Positions 19,495 to 28,747 of a stretch of 43,950 nt of DNA are shown here, piece by piece. The DNA lies in contig JAAZEM010000105.1 in the NCBI GenBank assembly GCA_012512265.1, positions 1 through 43,950 of the forward strand. Reading direction: 5' to 3'. Position 1 is the stretch's first letter. Each line of letters starts with the position of its first letter. The notes below the pieces were generated by a model, which was not told the origin of the DNA, did not search any database, and saw only the letters and a list, made by a program, of their open reading frames with translations. Source of the DNA: Armatimonadota bacterium (GTDB lineage Bacteria > Armatimonadota > JAAZEB01). The translations under genes and the position numbers were made by a program.

Positions 19495-21277
19495 GGCACC
19501 TCAAGGATCTCTGCCGCACCTCGCAGTACGGCGTCTTTGCCCCCCCTTCAACCTCCTCGTCAGGGCTACCCCTGGACGCGCACCGATGGGTCATCATGGC
19601 CCATTCGGTAGGCGCGGCTTCAGGGCAACCCACCTGGGAGGTAGTGGATGGCAATGTGAACGGCATCCGGGAACGTATTCACCGCGGTATGGCTGACCCG
19701 CGGTTACTAGCGACTTCAGGCTTCATGCAGTCGGGTTGCAGACTGCAATCCGAACCTTGGTCCGCTTTCTGAGCTTTCCTCGGCCTCGCGGCGTTGGTTC
19801 TCTCTGTACGGACCACTGTAGCACGTGTGCAGCCCAGGGCATCCGGGGTGTACGGACTTGTCGTCATCCCCTCCTTCCTCCCATGGCCTTCCCACTTCCG
19901 TCATCGCGAGAAAAACAGAAGCAAGACCACGGCGGTCCCCGGTGAGTTCCCGGCATGTGCCCTTTCGGGCACACCCGCTGGCAACACCGGGCGAGGGTTA
20001 CGCCCGTTATGGGAGTGAACCCAACGCTTCACAGCACGAGCTGACGGCAGCCACTCGCCACCTGTGCCCCGGCCATGTTTCCATGGAGCCCCGATTTCTC
20101 GGGGGGTCCGAGGCATGTCAAGCCCTGGTAAGGTTCTTGGGACCTCATCCAATTAAGCCACGTGCTCGGCCGCTTGTGCGGATGCTCGCCAATTCCCTTG
20201 ATTTTCAGCCTTGCGGCCGTACTCCTCAGGCGGGACACTTATCGCGTGAGCTTCGTCCTGGAAAAATCAGCCGGCCAACGGGGCCGGGGCTCCCCAGGAC
20301 CAGTGTCCATCTCTTACGGCCGGGACTACCCGGGTCTCCAATCCGGTTTGCTCCCCCGGCTTTCGCGCGTTCAGCGTCAGGGACATTCCAGAGAGCTGCC
20401 TTCGCCTTCGGTGTTCCTCCCGGTATCAACGCATTTCACCGCTCCTCCGGGAATTCCACTCTCCCCTCCTGCCCTCGAGTGAAGCAGTATCCCCCGCGCG
20501 GCCCTCCGGTGAAGCCGGAGGATTTGACGGAGGACAGACTTCACCGCCTGCGCGCCCTTTACGCCCAATGAGCATGGACAACGCTCGCACCCTACGTCTC
20601 AACGCGACTGCTGGCACGTAGTTAGTCGGTGCTTTCTCGGGCGCTACCGTCGGGACCGGGCGCACCCGGTCTTTCTTCGCGCCCGAACAAGGGTTTACAA
20701 CGGTGCAAAAAGCCGCCTTCTTCCCCCACGCGGCGTCGCTGCGTCAGGCTTTCGCCCATTGCGCAAGATTCCCCACTGCTGCCGCCTACGTCCCCAGTCT
20801 TCCCAGGGACTTCGGCGCCGGGCCCGTGTCTCAGTGCCCGTCTGGCTGGCCGTCCTCCCAGACCAGCTACCCGTCATCGGCTTGGTGGGCTGTTATCCCG
20901 CCAACTACCTGATAGGACGCGGGCCCCTCCGGAAGCGAGTCCGAAGACCCTTTAGTCCGTCACCATGCGGCAACGAACAACACGGCGGATTACCCCTCCT
21001 TTCGGAAGGCTATCCACCTCTTCCGGGCAGGTTGCCCACGCGTTACTCAGCCGTTCGCCGCTTCGCTGATGGTCTCGTGTTGCGCGCGGTAGAATCCGCC
21101 TGCCTGGCGCGGGAGTACCCCCTGCCAGCCCCCGCCCTCGCGGGAACCAGAGGCACCTCCGGCTGCCATCGCCGCGTTCACCTCTCGCGCTCCACGACAC
21201 CTCAAGCGTCGCTCGACTTGCATGTGTCAGGCACGCCGCCAGCGTTCGTCCTGGGCCGGGATCATGCCCGTTGCTCG
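19495..21277 (-). rRNA. 16S-type rRNA, non-canonical decoding centre and no anti-Shine-Dalgarno
   Basis: About 1.78 kb, collinear with bacterial 16S, including GACGAACGCTGGCGGC, CACGTGCTACA, GAATACGTTCCCGG and GCTAGTAACCGCGG blocks. Universally conserved sites differ (E. coli numbering): 530 loop GCGGUAAUAC is GCGUUGAGAC (G530 to U, A532 to G, U534 to G, at 20598-20602), A790 and U793 to G, G926 to A, C1054 to A, C1399/C1400 to U, C1404-G1405-U1406 to A-U-C, U1495-A1500 all G, h45 loop GGAA to GCGA (A1518 lost), and the 3' CCUCC anti-Shine-Dalgarno is absent (ATCCTTGAGG). A1492/A1493 remain. Paired changes keep the structure: A10-U24 to G-C, U20-A915 to C-G, G506-C525 to A-U, C962-G973 to G-C, G1514-C1521 to C-G. 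Helix 14 has a 23-nt extension and h6 is much enlarged. Ends are approximate. Homology is certain; normal initiation with this 3' end is not expected. Confidence 0.93.
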
Positions 21278-21386
21278 ATTGCGCTTCCGAGATAGCGACT
21301 CCTCGTCGCCATCCCCTCGCTCCTGCCTGAAGATTCCGGCGACACATCCTCTATTCGGTTGTCAAGGTCGCTTCGTTTCTGCCAGG
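21278..21386 (-). other. rRNA operon leader with 16S processing stem
   Basis: The transcript leader contains AATAGAGG (21348-21355) and GTGTCGCCGG (21336-21345), which pair perfectly with CCTCTATT and CCGGCGACAC in the 16S-23S spacer, an 18-bp RNase III-type stem with a 2/1 internal loop. ACCTTGACAACC at 21357-21368 repeats the spacer motif. Intact processing signals argue against simple decay of the operon. Confidence 0.75.
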
Positions 21387-21444
21387 AGTGTACCCTGGCC
21401 GACACGCCGGTAAACACAGATTATTTGTTTGCGTCATCTGACAA
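21387..21444 (-). promoter_or_regulatory. Candidate promoters of the rRNA operon
   Basis: In an AT-rich patch, TTGTCA (21439-21444, minus strand) is followed after 15 bases by TAATCT (21418-21423). Nearer the leader, TACACT (21387-21392) has TTTACC-like sequence 16 bases upstream. Either or both could serve; spacing of the first is short. No UP element or FIS-like site was recognised. Confidence 0.45.
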
Positions 21445-21631
21445 GGGGGATGGCTTTCCCGGTGCCGGTATTTCGCGGGATCTCCTCGATAGTGGCTAGC
21501 ATCCGGTAGGGATCCGGGCGCGCCGGCGACTGGCGGTTTTCCCGGCGATCCGGGGTTTGGCCACGAAGCTGTTGGGGAATGAGCAACCAACGCGCGGACC
21601 CAAGTGCGCCCGAAGGGGCGCCGAGGGGTCA

Positions 21632-21982
21632 ATGGCAATCTCGAGAGGTCTGGAGGGAACCCGGCCGGCCCGCCGGCCCTGTGCGGAAACGCTGGTAGTG
21701 GGGGCGATCTGCCTGGTGGATCTGGTCGTCACGGCGGTCCTGTTACACCTCGGCCTCGCCGAGGAGGCCAACCCAATCATGGGCTACTTCGCCAGCTACG
21801 GGATTGCGGCGTTCTGCGTGGCGAAGCTCCTTTTCGTAATCCCGCCCCTCCTCGTTGCGGAGTGGTATCGACGTTGGAACGACCGCCTCGTACGAACGAT
21901 GCTGCGCGTGGTGGCGTTCACCTACCTCGTTGTCTGGGCGGGTGCTACCCTGACGCTCAATGCGCACCTGCTTGGGCTGTAG
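21632..21982 (+). CDS. Small membrane protein, DUF5658-like
   Basis: 116 residues from the ATG at 21632. Three hydrophobic helices are evident (about 20-40, 50-73, 88-112). Motifs 'CLVDLVVTAVLLHLG' and 'EEANPIMG' match the D..T...L..G...E.NP pattern of the DUF5658 membrane family. Function unknown. The open frame extends upstream to a TTG at 21557, but the added segment has no family similarity and GAGGGG lies just before the ATG. It is divergent from the rRNA operon and shares that spacer. Confidence 0.7.
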   Translation: MAISRGLEGTRPARRPCAETLVVGAICLVDLVVTAVLLHLGLAEEANPIMGYFASYGIAAFCVAKLLFVIPPLLVAEWYRRWNDRLVRTMLRVVAFTYLVVWAGATLTLNAHLLGL

Positions 21983-22106
21983 GCGCTGCGGCGGGGCTCA
22001 CCGCACGGATGCTGGTGAGGCCCCGCCTGGAGCACATATAGGGTCTCCACACAGCAGCCCACCCTATCCGTTGCGCCCGGCGGCACGACCCCACCGTGTC
22101 CCCTCG

Positions 22107-22136
22107 TTGACTCGCGGCCCCTTTTTATGCTAAACT
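22107..22136 (+). promoter_or_regulatory. Promoter for the HAD/ThiD-like operon
   Basis: TTGACT (22107-22112) and TAAACT (22131-22136) are spaced by 18 bases in an otherwise GC-rich spacer, about 70 bases before the GTG start at 22206. Confidence 0.65.
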
Positions 22137-22205
22137 CAAAACGGTTTTGGCCCCGCCCGTGCAGCGAGCGCGGGCAGGCCCTGGCGCAGAAGCAGAGGGG
22201 GTTGT

Positions 22206-23054
22206 GTGAGGCACGTGGTCGGTCGCGGGCACGAGGCCTGCCCGGCGGCTGGGCAGCCACCATTGGTGATTTTCGATCTGGACGGCGTCATCTACCGAGG
22301 CGATACCGTTCTCCCCTATGCTGCCGATGCGGTGGCCACGCTCCGGCGCCGCGGCGCTACCGTTTTCTACCTCACCAACAACTCTACGCGCACACGCGAG
22401 AGTTACTCACGCAAACTCACGGAGATGGGAATCCCCACCCATCCCAACGAGATCATGACCTCCGCCTACGCGACCGCCCTGTACTTCCTCGAGAATCATC
22501 TCGACGGCACGACGGCTTACGTCATCGGGGAAGAGGGCCTCGTCGACGAGCTCACGCGCGCGGGCGTGCGAGTCTTGCGCGGTGATGAAAACGGTCCCGT
22601 GGAATCGGTCGTTGTCGGTCTCGACCGCGAGTTCACCTATCGCAAGCTGTTGCGTGCTCAGCAGGCGATCCTGGCCGGCGCGCGCTTCATCGCCACCAAT
22701 GGAGACCTCACCTTCCCCGTAGAGGAGGGCAAGGTGATCCCGGGTGGCGGCTCCCTCATTGCCGCGGTGCAGGCCGCCACATCGAAGGCGCCCCTGATGA
22801 TCGGCAAGCCGGAGAGCTATGCCGTAGAACGGATCCTCCAGATCACAGGGGCATCACCGGAGCGGACCTTCATGGTGGGGGACCGCATGGATACCGACAT
22901 CCTGGCCGGACGCCGCATGGGCCTGCACACGGTGCTTGTGCTCACGGGTGTGACGCGCGCCGAAGACGTGGAGAGCGCGCCGGAGGAGATGCGCCCGGAG
23001 ATCGTGCTGCCCGATCTCGCCCGTCTCCCGGAGGTCGTATGCACCGCGCCATAA
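22206..23054 (+). CDS. HAD-superfamily (IIA) phosphatase, NagD-like
   Basis: 282 residues. Motif I VIFDLDGVIYRG (about 21-32) holds the nucleophile Asp and acid/base Asp; motif II is YLTNNSTR (about 55-62); motif III Lys is in MIGKPES (about 197-203); motif IV is MVGDRMDTDI (about 219-228). The order with a C2-type cap between motifs II and III is that of the HAD-IIA NagD/phosphoglycolate-phosphatase/4-nitrophenylphosphatase group, acting on small phosphate esters in the cytoplasm. GTG start with GAGGGGG upstream; a promoter is at 22107-22136. The next gene starts inside its 3' end (16-base overlap), so the two are translationally coupled. Confidence 0.9.
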   Translation: MRHVVGRGHEACPAAGQPPLVIFDLDGVIYRGDTVLPYAADAVATLRRRGATVFYLTNNSTRTRESYSRKLTEMGIPTHPNEIMTSAYATALYFLENHLDGTTAYVIGEEGLVDELTRAGVRVLRGDENGPVESVVVGLDREFTYRKLLRAQQAILAGARFIATNGDLTFPVEEGKVIPGGGSLIAAVQAATSKAPLMIGKPESYAVERILQITGASPERTFMVGDRMDTDILAGRRMGLHTVLVLTGVTRAEDVESAPEEMRPEIVLPDLARLPEVVCTAP

Positions 23055-23839
23055 CTATCGCGGCCTCCGACTCCGCCGCGGCGTCGGGGGTGCAGAGCGA
23101 TCTGAAGGTGTTTGACCGCTGCGGCGTCTACGGCGCGTGCGCAGTCACCACCATCACCGCGCAGGACACCTTCACGGTGCGAAGGCTCTACAAGCTGCCG
23201 GCTAGCATCGTGGGCGCGCAGATCGACGCGGTCACCACCGATCTGGGCGTGGGCGCGTGCAAGATTGGTTGGTACTATTCCGCCGAGCTCACCACGGTGA
23301 TTGCTGGCCGGGTGCGCCGTCGCTCGCTGCATCCAGTGGTCCTCGATCCATCTCTTTGGTCGGAGCGAGGGATGGCATTGACGCCGCCGCGCACGATCAA
23401 GCGCATGATCCGCGAGCTTTTCCCGGTAGCCACCGTCGTGACCGTTACCGCGCGCGAGTTGAAGGTCTTGAGCGGAACTCCGGGAGAGACCGCGGAGGAG
23501 CTTGCCTCCGCGGCCGCGCGTATCCGCGCGATGGGCCCTCAGAGCGTGGTTGTGGAGGATGCGCCCGCGCCGGAGGGCAGCACCGTGCTGGTTTTTGATG
23601 CGCGCGGCGCGGAGCAGGTGGCATCGGGTCCGGCGCGAGGGGTCGTGGCCGGCGCCGGCTCGATCTTCTCGGCCGCGCTCACGGCGGCGCTGGCCCGGGG
23701 CGATGATCTCCGCCAGGGCGCGCGCTTCGCTGCCCGATTCCTGGAGGCAGCCATCGGCAACGCCGAGGTACTTGGCAAAGGGCTGCCCGTAGCAGCCACA
23801 TTACCTGTCATGGAGCATCAACCGCCTGGTGAAATCTGA
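23039..23839 (+). CDS. ThiD-like phosphomethylpyrimidine kinase homologue with degenerate motifs
   Basis: 266 residues, the usual ThiD length. The N-terminus AASDSAAASGVQSDLKVF (about 8-25) corresponds to the ThiD GSDSGGGAGIQADLKTF, with the glycine triplet replaced by alanines; 'GVYGACAVTTITAQDT' (about 29-44) is clear ThiD. 'CKIGW' replaces the usual KxGM, and the catalytic anion-hole motif GTG(C/D) is GAGSIFSAAL (205-214), with Ser208 where Cys or Asp acts. It is therefore in the ribokinase-like fold, but may have another substrate or be a non-catalytic homologue. GGAGG before the ATG; it overlaps the HAD gene by 16 bases. No other thiamin gene is nearby. Confidence 0.75.
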   Translation: MHRAITIAASDSAAASGVQSDLKVFDRCGVYGACAVTTITAQDTFTVRRLYKLPASIVGAQIDAVTTDLGVGACKIGWYYSAELTTVIAGRVRRRSLHPVVLDPSLWSERGMALTPPRTIKRMIRELFPVATVVTVTARELKVLSGTPGETAEELASAAARIRAMGPQSVVVEDAPAPEGSTVLVFDARGAEQVASGPARGVVAGAGSIFSAALTAALARGDDLRQGARFAARFLEAAIGNAEVLGKGLPVAATLPVMEHQPPGEI

Positions 23840-23951
23840 CGGCTGGGCATCTATGTTCTTTCAGCACGAAGGGGCCTTCTTTGGGTTTGTTCATGGCGGC
23901 GCACGCCGTGGAGGCGCCCGGCTCATCTCTTCCAAACCGGAGCAGGCCTGA

Positions 23952-26001
<2,050 letters not shown>

Positions 26002-26005
<4 letters not shown>

Positions 26006-26478
26006 TACGCGTCGGCGTGTTGGTTATCAGTCAACGATCCGCCCAGGGTCAGGTGGAAGATGAATGGGGGAAGCGGCTTCGCGAGTTGCTCCCTGCTGAG
26101 GAGTACGAGGTCGTCGAATACGCGATTCTCCCGGACGAGGTGGAGACGGTGCGGGTCACACTGCGCGAGTGGGCGGCGCGGTGTGATGCCGTGCTCACCG
26201 TCGGGGCCACAGGGCTTGGCCCGCGTGATATCACGCCTGAAGCGACGCGCAGTGTGCTCGACCGGGAATGCCCTGGCATCGCCGAGGCGATCCGCGCGCG
26301 CGGCTATAGCAAACGCCCCAGCGCCATCCTCTCTCGCGGATTGGCGGGCACCATCGGCTCCTGCCTGGTCGTCAACCTCCGGGGCAGCCTGGAGGGCGTC
26401 GAAGATGGTGTGGAGGTACTTCTGCCGATCATGCCGCAGGCGGTGGAGGTAGTGCGCAAACTCGCGCAGCAGCACTAA
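26002..26478 (+). CDS. MogA/MoaB-family molybdopterin adenylyltransferase-like protein
   Basis: 158 residues, the size of MogA/MoaB. The conserved core TVGATGLGPRDITPEAT (about 70-86) matches the family TTGGTGLgPRDvTPEAT that binds molybdopterin/ATP, followed by 'AILSRGLAGTIGSCLVVNLRGS' (about 111-132), where the family has SRa.aGi....Li..LPGS; here NLRGS replaces LPGS. It probably adenylates molybdopterin before metal insertion. No other moa/moe genes are in the window. GTG start overlapping the upstream stop. Confidence 0.88.
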
Positions 26479-26503
26479 GCCTGTGAGCGTGGACCACGCC
26501 CGG

Positions 26504-26561
26504 GCGCGGGGCTGGAAGCTCCGTGCTACTACCCGGCAAAGCCATTTGGGCTCCCCCTCCC
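26504..26561 (-). repeat. Dispersed palindromic repeat, copy B (inverted relative to A)
   Basis: On the minus strand this reads GGGAGGGGGAGCCC, then CTTTGCC and a 10-bp near-palindrome (GCACGGAGCT / AGCCCCGCGC), the same order as copy A at 16002-16055. It starts 25 bases after the MogA-like gene. The 26479-26773 spacer has no gene and consists largely of repeats. Confidence 0.75.
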
Positions 26562-26620
26562 AACACCCTACCTTGGGTTACCCGGGAATGTAGCCCTACC
26601 TAGCCCGTAGGGCTTCATAC

Positions 26621-26650
26621 ACAAGCAGCGCGGAGCTTCTAGCTCCGCGC
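26621..26650. repeat. Dispersed palindromic repeat, copy C
   Basis: AAGCAGCGCGGAGCTTCTAG continues into a perfect 10-bp stem: GCGCGGAGCT at 26628-26637 and AGCTCCGCGC at 26641-26650. It is identical to copy A through the palindrome except one loop base. Confidence 0.8.
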
Positions 26651-26678
26651 CTCTGCTGTTCGCCCGATTTCCGTGGCA

Positions 26679-26701
26679 GGGCGAACACTAAAGGTTCGCC
26701 C
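26679..26701. repeat. Second type of palindrome (GGGCGAAC / GTTCGCCC)
   Basis: GGGCGAAC (26679-26686), a 7-base loop and GTTCGCCC (26694-26701) form a perfect 8-bp stem in the same repeat-rich spacer, about 75 bases past the NlpC/P60 gene's stop. It may act as that gene's terminator or be a separate REP-like element. Confidence 0.6.
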
Positions 26702-26773
26702 CCACCAACCGTTCGTCCTCGCTAAGGGTTCATCTCCGGCGCTGTCCCGGAGGGAGAGGTCCCGCGCGCAGAT

Positions 26774-27436
26774 TCATTCGCGCACGCGGCGCGCACCCCG
26801 ATAGCGGCTGGCGTAGTATTTGGACGAGAGACTGTCAACGACGACGCCGCGGCTTGGATTTGAGGCATGCACAAACTTGTCGTCGCCGATGTAGATCCCC
26901 ACATGCCCAACATAGCGACTGCCCCGGCCAAAGAAGACCAGGTCGCCTGGCTTCAGGTCCTTGCGCGCGACCGGCTCGCCGCACTTGAATTGGGCTGCGG
27001 AGGAGTGGGGCAGATTCACGCCCATCCGCTTGTAGACATACTGGGTGAAGCCGGAGCAATCGAAGCCGCCACGCGAGGAACCGCCGTATCGATAGCGTGA
27101 CCCACGCAGTTTCAGCGCCTGTTGGACCGCCTTGCTCTTGATCTTGGCGCTCGCCTCGCTATCGCTGACCTTCGTCGCCTCCTCTTCGCGGGCCTCGGCG
27201 ACAAGGCGCATGATCAACGCATCGGTTGCCTCATCGGTGGTCGGTGCCAACTCCAGGACGAGGGTCTTCTCCTCGGCGGTATCAGAGTGCGTTGCCTGAT
27301 TGGCGGCCGGGGCCTCGGCCTGGGCAACGCGCACCGAAATGCGTTCCGGAGCACTCTGCGCAAGAGCGGATGCGGCAAACAAGAGTGACGTCGCGGCAGC
27401 GACAATGCGTGTGCTTTTCAGACTGGTCCCGGTCAA
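26774..27436 (-). CDS. Secreted NlpC/P60 peptidoglycan endopeptidase
   Basis: 220 residues. Residues 1-26 form a signal peptide (cleavage near ASALAQ). An acidic, low-complexity linker (about 35-100) leads to the NlpC/P60 domain (about 102-218): YRYGGSSRGGFDCSGF with catalytic Cys127, GHVGIYIG with His178 and DDKFVH with His190, a complete Cys-His-His triad. It would cut gamma-D-glutamyl-diaminopimelate bonds in the wall. The only suitable start is a TTG at 27436, with AAGGAAGG about 11 bases upstream, so the start is uncertain. It has its own strong promoter (27639-27668) and a long leader, though it follows the dipeptide-epimerase-like gene, whose product could act on released L-Ala-Glu type peptides. 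Confidence 0.88.
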   Translation of the reverse strand: MTGTSLKSTRIVAAATSLLFAASALAQSAPERISVRVAQAEAPAANQATHSDTAEEKTLVLELAPTTDEATDALIMRLVAEAREEEATKVSDSEASAKIKSKAVQQALKLRGSRYRYGGSSRGGFDCSGFTQYVYKRMGVNLPHSSAAQFKCGEPVARKDLKPGDLVFFGRGSRYVGHVGIYIGDDKFVHASNPSRGVVVDSLSSKYYASRYRGARRVRE

Positions 27437-27632
27437 TACCTCATGTCCCTTCCTTGCGGAGCGGCATGGCTCGGGGATGACCGATGGAAAGCTGATAGTG
27501 GCTGGCTGTCCTGAAGGATGGCACCAACTCTACCCGCCGGCCCCGCAGTACTGCCTGAACTGTCTCTTATGCCCCCCTCGGGCGTGCCTGCCCGGGTTTC
27601 GGTGGGGATCCGGCCCATCCGGGTCAATAACT
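27437..27632 (-). other. About 195-nt leader of the NlpC/P60 gene
   Basis: The promoter at 27639-27668 places transcription start near 27632, giving an unusually long 5' region full of GC-rich complementary segments (for example CCCGGGCAGGC and GCCCGAGGGGGGC). Cell-wall hydrolase genes in several phyla carry c-di-AMP (ydaO) riboswitches here, but I could not match the ydaO consensus, so this is listed only as a structured leader of unknown function. Confidence 0.4.
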
Positions 27633-27638
27633 TGTTAT

Positions 27639-27668
27639 AGTATACCGGAGTCGCCGCCCGGGTGTCAA
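27639..27668 (-). promoter_or_regulatory. Consensus sigma-70 promoter for the NlpC/P60 gene
   Basis: On the minus strand, a perfect TTGACA (27663-27668) is followed after 18 bases by TATACT (27639-27644). The -35 overlaps the stop codon of the upstream epimerase gene. This is the best promoter in the window. Confidence 0.8.
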
Positions 27669-28747
27669 CCCCTTGTTGTGGCAAGCGCCGTTCCATGCCC
27701 CGGCTGGTCAGGCTGGAGCACGAGCCGCCCGCCCTGCTGGACGAAGCCCCCTACCATGCGCGTGTCGCCCGTCAGGAGATGCCCGTCGAGGTCGATGAAG
27801 GAGAACCCGCCCACTCCGGCCGCCAGATGCGCCGCGACGCTGATTCCCAATCGAGACTCCAACATGCAGCCGATCATCAAGTCGCAGCCCGCGGCCCGGC
27901 AAATCGCCGCGATATCGAGGGCGCCCAAGACGCCCGCCTTCATCAGCTTGATGTTCACCACGTCGGCCGCGCCGGCTTCTATGACCCGCCAGGCATCCGC
28001 GGGGGTGATCACGCTCTCATCGGCCGCCACCGGCACGGAAACGCGCTCGCGAACAAAGCGCATTCCATCCAGGTCATCGCGATGCACCGGCTGCTCGAAG
28101 AGGGAAACCGGCACGCCCGCGGCCAAGAGCCGATCAAGGAGCGCAACGGCTTCCTCGGGGCGGAAGCCCTGGTTGCCGTCCAGACGGATCTGCGCCCCCG
28201 GTGCCGCGCGCGCCACGGCCAGGACGCGCTCAAAGTCCTGCCCGCCCAGCCCGATCTTCACCTTCAGATCGGTGAAGCCCGCATCGAACGCGCTGCGCGC
28301 AACATCCGCGGCCTCATCGGGAGGCACGATGGGAACCGTCACATCGGTCACCACCTCAGACGCCATTCCCCCGAAGAACTGGTAGAGAGGCGCCCCCAGG
28401 TGGCGGCAATAGGCATCGAGGAGAAGCGCTTCCAGTCCGGCGCGGGCGGCGTGCGCCTCGGGATATGCGCGGTGGAACGCCGCAGAAATCGCCCGGTAGC
28501 CGGCAACATCGGCGCCCTGGAGGTCCGCGGCAAACGCCTCAAGAACGCGGCGCGCTCCCTCCTGTGTCTCGCCAGTGACGTAGGGCGCCGGGGCAACCTC
28601 GGCCAGACCCGTGGCGCCACCGGCGAGCTCCAGGGTAAGCAGCAAGTTGTGAGCTTCGGTGCGGCGCGCCTGCGCCGTCCCGAACGGTCGCGGCAGCGGG
28701 ATATCAAATGGTTCCACGCTGAAACGCACGACCCTGGTGGAGCCCAT
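27665..28747 (-). CDS. Enolase-superfamily dipeptide epimerase-like protein
   Basis: 360 residues. The muconate-lactonizing/dipeptide-epimerase pattern is complete: DLKVKIG with the KxK pair K162/K164, RLDGNQGF with metal ligand D190, FEQPV with E218, AADES with D243, NIKLMKAG with K267 on the other side of the barrel, and FIDLDGHLL with the D319-x-D321 motif that binds the dipeptide amino group in L-Ala-D/L-Glu epimerases. It probably epimerises muropeptide-derived dipeptides or similar in the cytoplasm. Its ATG follows the galactokinase stop directly (TGAATG), so it is coupled to galK; the NlpC/P60 wall hydrolase lies downstream, which supports a role with wall peptides. Confidence 0.85.
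   Translation of the reverse strand: MGSTRVVRFSVEPFDIPLPRPFGTAQARRTEAHNLLLTLELAGGATGLAEVAPAPYVTGETQEGARRVLEAFAADLQGADVAGYRAISAAFHRAYPEAHAARAGLEALLLDAYCRHLGAPLYQFFGGMASEVVTDVTVPIVPPDEAADVARSAFDAGFTDLKVKIGLGGQDFERVLAVARAAPGAQIRLDGNQGFRPEEAVALLDRLLAAGVPVSLFEQPVHRDDLDGMRFVRERVSVPVAADESVITPADAWRVIEAGAADVVNIKLMKAGVLGALDIAAICRAAGCDLMIGCMLESRLGISVAAHLAAGVGGFSFIDLDGHLLTGDTRMVGGFVQQGGRLVLQPDQPGHGTALATTRG

Noticed and set aside
27437..27632. ydaO/c-di-AMP riboswitch before the NlpC/P60 gene
   Set aside because: The position is right, but the conserved ydaO segments in the correct order could not be found by eye.
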